Below are positions 6,126 through 8,092 of a stretch of DNA of 8,092 nt, piece by piece; position 1 is the first letter of the stretch, and the number at the start of each line of letters is the position of its first letter. Under the pieces are notes generated by a model. It saw only the letters and a list, made by a program, of their open reading frames with translations. It had not been told where the DNA came from and ran no database searches. The stretch is from Equadaptatus sp045642965 (lineage in GTDB: Bacteria > Synergistota > Synergistia > Synergistales > Synergistaceae), in contig JAZUJX010000030.1 in assembly GCA_045642965.1 (NCBI GenBank), positions 1 to 8,092 of the forward strand, written 5' to 3'. The position numbers and the translations under genes are program-made.

Positions 6126-6154
6126 TTGCTTTTTTCGGCGGTTTGGGATATAAT
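6126..6154 (+). promoter_or_regulatory. Promoter of the metallo-hydrolase gene
   Basis: A perfect TATAAT (6149-6154) stands 17 bases after TTGCTT (6126-6131). The site lies between the histidine phosphatase stop (6077) and the TTG start at 6190, so the hydrolase probably has its own transcript. The preceding T-rich tract (6114-6135) follows a small GCAG/CTGC hairpin (6084-6096), but the two are too far apart to call a terminator. Confidence 0.6.
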
Positions 6155-6174
6155 ACTGTTGTAAAATCCAAGAC

Positions 6175-6181
6175 GGGAGAG
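6175..6181 (+). promoter_or_regulatory. Ribosome binding site supporting a TTG start
   Basis: GGGAGAG lies eight bases before the TTG at 6190. The next in-frame ATG (6208) would cut off the first beta strand (residues KITVLMDD) that begins this protein family, so the TTG is taken as the real start. Confidence 0.65.
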
Positions 6182-6189
6182 ATTTCATC

Positions 6190-7011
6190 TTGAAGATTAC
6201 GGTGCTGATGGACGATAAAGGTTCTGAAAATCTCGCTCTTCAGAGCGAGCACGGTCTTTCCATGTGGGTAGAGTACAATGGCACGAAGCTGCTGTTTGAT
6301 TTCGGCTCAACCTCGCTTCCTTTTTCCAATGCAGAACAGCTCGGTATAGACGTTTCGACGGCTGATTTTATGCTGTGCAGCCACGCGCATTACGACCATG
6401 CGGGCGGTTTTCACCACGTTATGAAGCAGGGCTGGGCTAAGCAGCTTATAACGGGAAGGCACTTTTGGGAAGAAAAATTCGGATTTAACGGCGTTAAGTA
6501 TACCTATCTCGGCACCGGTTTCGGGAAAGCTGATTTAGACAGGCTCGGAATTGAACACAAGGTGTGCGGCGACATGCTTGAACTTGTTCCGGGATGTTTT
6601 GTTCTGACCGGCTTTGAACGCAGGTACGAGTTTGAAAAAATTCCAGAGCGCTTTGTCAAAAAGACTGCGGGCGGGTACGTGCGCGACAGCTTTGACGATG
6701 AAATATGCCTTGCTTTTGACACGGACAAGGGGCTTGTGGTTCTCGTCGGCTGTTCGCACCCCGGCATACTAAATATTCTGTCATCGGTAAGCGAAAGACT
6801 CGGCAAAAACATTGCCGCGGTTTTCGGCGGAACGCATTTAATGGAAGCCGGCGAAGAACGCATAGCGTACACGCTTGCGGAAATGAAAAAACTCGGCGTC
6901 GGCATCAACGGCTTTTCTCACTGCTCGGGACAGACCGTGCAGGAAGCGCTGAAAGACGACACGTCGCTTTGCGGCTGTCATCTTGCGACAGGCGACATTA
7001 TAGAAATATAG
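6190..7011 (+). CDS. Metallo-beta-lactamase-fold hydrolase (COG1237-type)
   Basis: A 273-residue protein, probably cytoplasmic (no signal peptide or membrane segment). The metal-binding motif H-A-H-Y-D-H (His65, His67, Asp69, His70) sits in MLCSHAHYDHAGGF. Later ligand candidates are His190 in VGCSHPG, His216 in FGGTHL and His244 in GFSHCSGQ. The opening block (KITVLMDD, then LQSEHGLSMWVEYNGTKLLFDFG) and the GCSHPGI and SHCSG motifs are characteristic of the COG1237 branch, often named after a methanopterin-pathway ribofuranosyl-aminobenzene phosphate synthase. In bacteria that name is generally transferred by homology and should not be taken as function. The start is TTG. It has its own promoter and is followed 72 bases later by a GntP permease in the same direction. 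Confidence 0.9.
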   Translation: MKITVLMDDKGSENLALQSEHGLSMWVEYNGTKLLFDFGSTSLPFSNAEQLGIDVSTADFMLCSHAHYDHAGGFHHVMKQGWAKQLITGRHFWEEKFGFNGVKYTYLGTGFGKADLDRLGIEHKVCGDMLELVPGCFVLTGFERRYEFEKIPERFVKKTAGGYVRDSFDDEICLAFDTDKGLVVLVGCSHPGILNILSSVSERLGKNIAAVFGGTHLMEAGEERIAYTLAEMKKLGVGINGFSHCSGQTVQEALKDDTSLCGCHLATGDIIEI

Positions 7012-7030
7012 CCGCTAAAATCTGTGTATT

Positions 7031-7051
7031 ATTACTGCCTTGCGCAGTAAT
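7031..7051 (+). other. Perfect 8-bp hairpin between hydrolase and permease genes
   Basis: ATTACTGC (7031-7038) and GCAGTAAT (7044-7051) are exact inverted repeats around a 5-base loop, 20 bases after the hydrolase stop. The following bases (TTTAATAC) are only weakly T-rich. It could be an inefficient terminator, an mRNA processing or stability element, or an operator for the permease gene. Confidence 0.5.
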
Positions 7052-7083
7052 TTAATACAAATACAAATCAAGGGGGACTGAAA

Positions 7084-8092
7084 ATGTCCAGCGCGTTTAT
7101 GTTCTCAGTTATTTTCCTTTCAGTAATCGCGATGATTTTTGCTATTTCGAAACTGAAACAGCATCCGTTCATCGTAATGGTTATTATCGCGATACTCGTC
7201 GGTCTTATCTGCGGAATGGACCCCGAAGAGGTCATTAAGACAGTTAAAACCGGCTTCGGCAACATACTCGGCAACATCGGTATCGTTATCCTTTGCGGAA
7301 CCATCATCGGAACAATCCTTGAAAAAACCGGTGCGGCTCTCACAATGGCTAACACGATTCTCGGAATCGTCGGAAAAGAACGCTCTGTCCTTACGATGGG
7401 TATAGTCGGTTACATCACCGGTATCCCTGTCTTCTGCGACTCAGGCTTCGTTATCCTTTCCCCGATTTCAAGAGCTCTTGCAGCCCAGTCCAACAAGTCA
7501 CTCGCCGTTATAGCGACAGCCCTTTCAGGCGGTCTCTATGCAACGCACTGCCTTGTTCCGCCGACGCCGGGCCCGATCGCCATTGCCGGTAACCTCGGTG
7601 CAGACCTCGGTCTCGTCATTATGACCGGTCTTGTAATATCAATCCCTGCGGTCGCATTTGCAATTTTCTACGCAAACAAAGTCGCATCAACGATTGATAT
7701 TCCTGCCAACCCGCAGTTCACGGTTGAAGAACTTCTCGAAAAATACGGCAAACTTCCGGGCGCTCTTCACAGCTTCTCACCGATCATTCTTCCGATCATC
7801 CTTATCGCTCTCAAATCAATAGGCGATTTCAAAACCCATCCGCTCGGAGAAGGTGCGCTTCAGCACTTCGTTTCCTTCATCGGAAACCCTGTCATCGCCC
7901 TTATCATCGGTGTATTCCTTGCCATGACGCTTATTCCTGTCCATGACAAAGATACAGACCTCGCATGGGTAACGGAAGGCGTACAGAACTCAGCGGCAAT
8001 CCTCGTTATCACGGCTGCCGGCGGCTCATTCGGCGCAATTCTCGGTAAACTTCCGATCGCAGACGCGCTTCAGGGCTCACTGCTTAACCTCG
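7084..8092 (+). CDS. GntP-family gluconate/organic acid permease (3' end missing)
   Basis: Open from ATG 7084 to the window edge, 336 codons with no stop; about 100 residues of the usual 440-450 are missing. AGGGGGA lies six bases before the ATG. Translation shows a polytopic inner-membrane protein with repeated hydrophobic segments and GntP hallmark blocks: GIPVFCDSGFVILSPI (about 118-133), HCLVPPTPGPIAIAGN (about 156-171) and ITAAGGSFGAIL (about 310-321). Members are proton-coupled symporters for gluconate and related sugar acids or short hydroxy acids; the exact substrate cannot be told from sequence. Leucine is written almost only as CTT or CTC and isoleucine mostly as ATC, a tighter codon choice than in the preceding gene, which suggests high expression. 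No separate promoter is convincing, so it may share the hydrolase transcript. Confidence 0.92.
   Translation, partial: MSSAFMFSVIFLSVIAMIFAISKLKQHPFIVMVIIAILVGLICGMDPEEVIKTVKTGFGNILGNIGIVILCGTIIGTILEKTGAALTMANTILGIVGKERSVLTMGIVGYITGIPVFCDSGFVILSPISRALAAQSNKSLAVIATALSGGLYATHCLVPPTPGPIAIAGNLGADLGLVIMTGLVISIPAVAFAIFYANKVASTIDIPANPQFTVEELLEKYGKLPGALHSFSPIILPIILIALKSIGDFKTHPLGEGALQHFVSFIGNPVIALIIGVFLAMTLIPVHDKDTDLAWVTEGVQNSAAILVITAAGGSFGAILGKLPIADALQGSLLNL

Noticed and set aside
6078..6140. Terminator after the histidine phosphatase gene
   Set aside because: The only stem (GCAG/CTGC at 6084-6096) has four base pairs and the T-rich tract begins about 18 bases later, so no intrinsic terminator can be supported.
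7040..7067. TTGCGC ... TACAAA as a promoter for the permease
   Set aside because: Both boxes match poorly, the -35 falls inside the 7031-7051 hairpin, and the predicted transcript start would lie in the ribosome binding site.

Overview
The window (8,092 bases, balanced base composition) looks like a chromosomal metabolic and transport region of an anaerobic bacterium. The operon solute-binding protein has a plain Sec signal peptide with no lipobox cysteine, which points to a diderm cell with a periplasm. Strong AGGAGG-type ribosome binding sites and the gene complement fit groups such as Synergistota or Negativicutes. That placement is inference; no rRNA or other marker gene is present. No tRNA, rRNA, CRISPR array or insertion sequence was seen.

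Layout. At the left edge is the 3' end of a plus-strand gene encoding a C-terminal coiled coil (1-207). A hairpin terminator lies between it and a convergent minus-strand operon that fills 286-5227. Read in its own direction, the operon runs: periplasmic binding protein (5227-4223), an intercistronic hairpin, ATPase 2 (4149-3055), a fused two-domain permease (3055-1358) and ATPase 1 (1356-286). The last three genes touch or nearly touch, with in-gene ribosome binding sites, so they are translationally linked. A divergent region of about 205 bases separates the operon from three plus-strand genes: a histidine phosphatase (5433-6077), a metallo-beta-lactamase-fold hydrolase (6190-7011) and a GntP-family permease cut off by the right edge (7084-8092). 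The first two each have a TATAAT promoter.

How it works together. The operon encodes a complete importer of the FbpABC / AfuABC / 2-aminoethylphosphonate class. Such importers usually have one ATPase acting as a homodimer; here two different ATPases flank one fused, asymmetric permease. ATPase 1 has a changed signature motif (LSGGG) and ATPase 2 a changed Walker A (GKTV). If they pair as a heterodimer, both changes fall in the same composite ATP site, leaving the other consensus. That resembles asymmetric ABC exporters and is the most interesting point in the window. The substrate is unknown: the binding protein lacks an obvious ferric-binding tyrosine pair, and no phosphonate catabolism genes are visible.

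Two upstream in-frame starts (TTG 4167 and ATG 5242) lie across or upstream of the ribosome binding sites of the true starts, and GTG 1365 lies within one; the shorter starts are used here.
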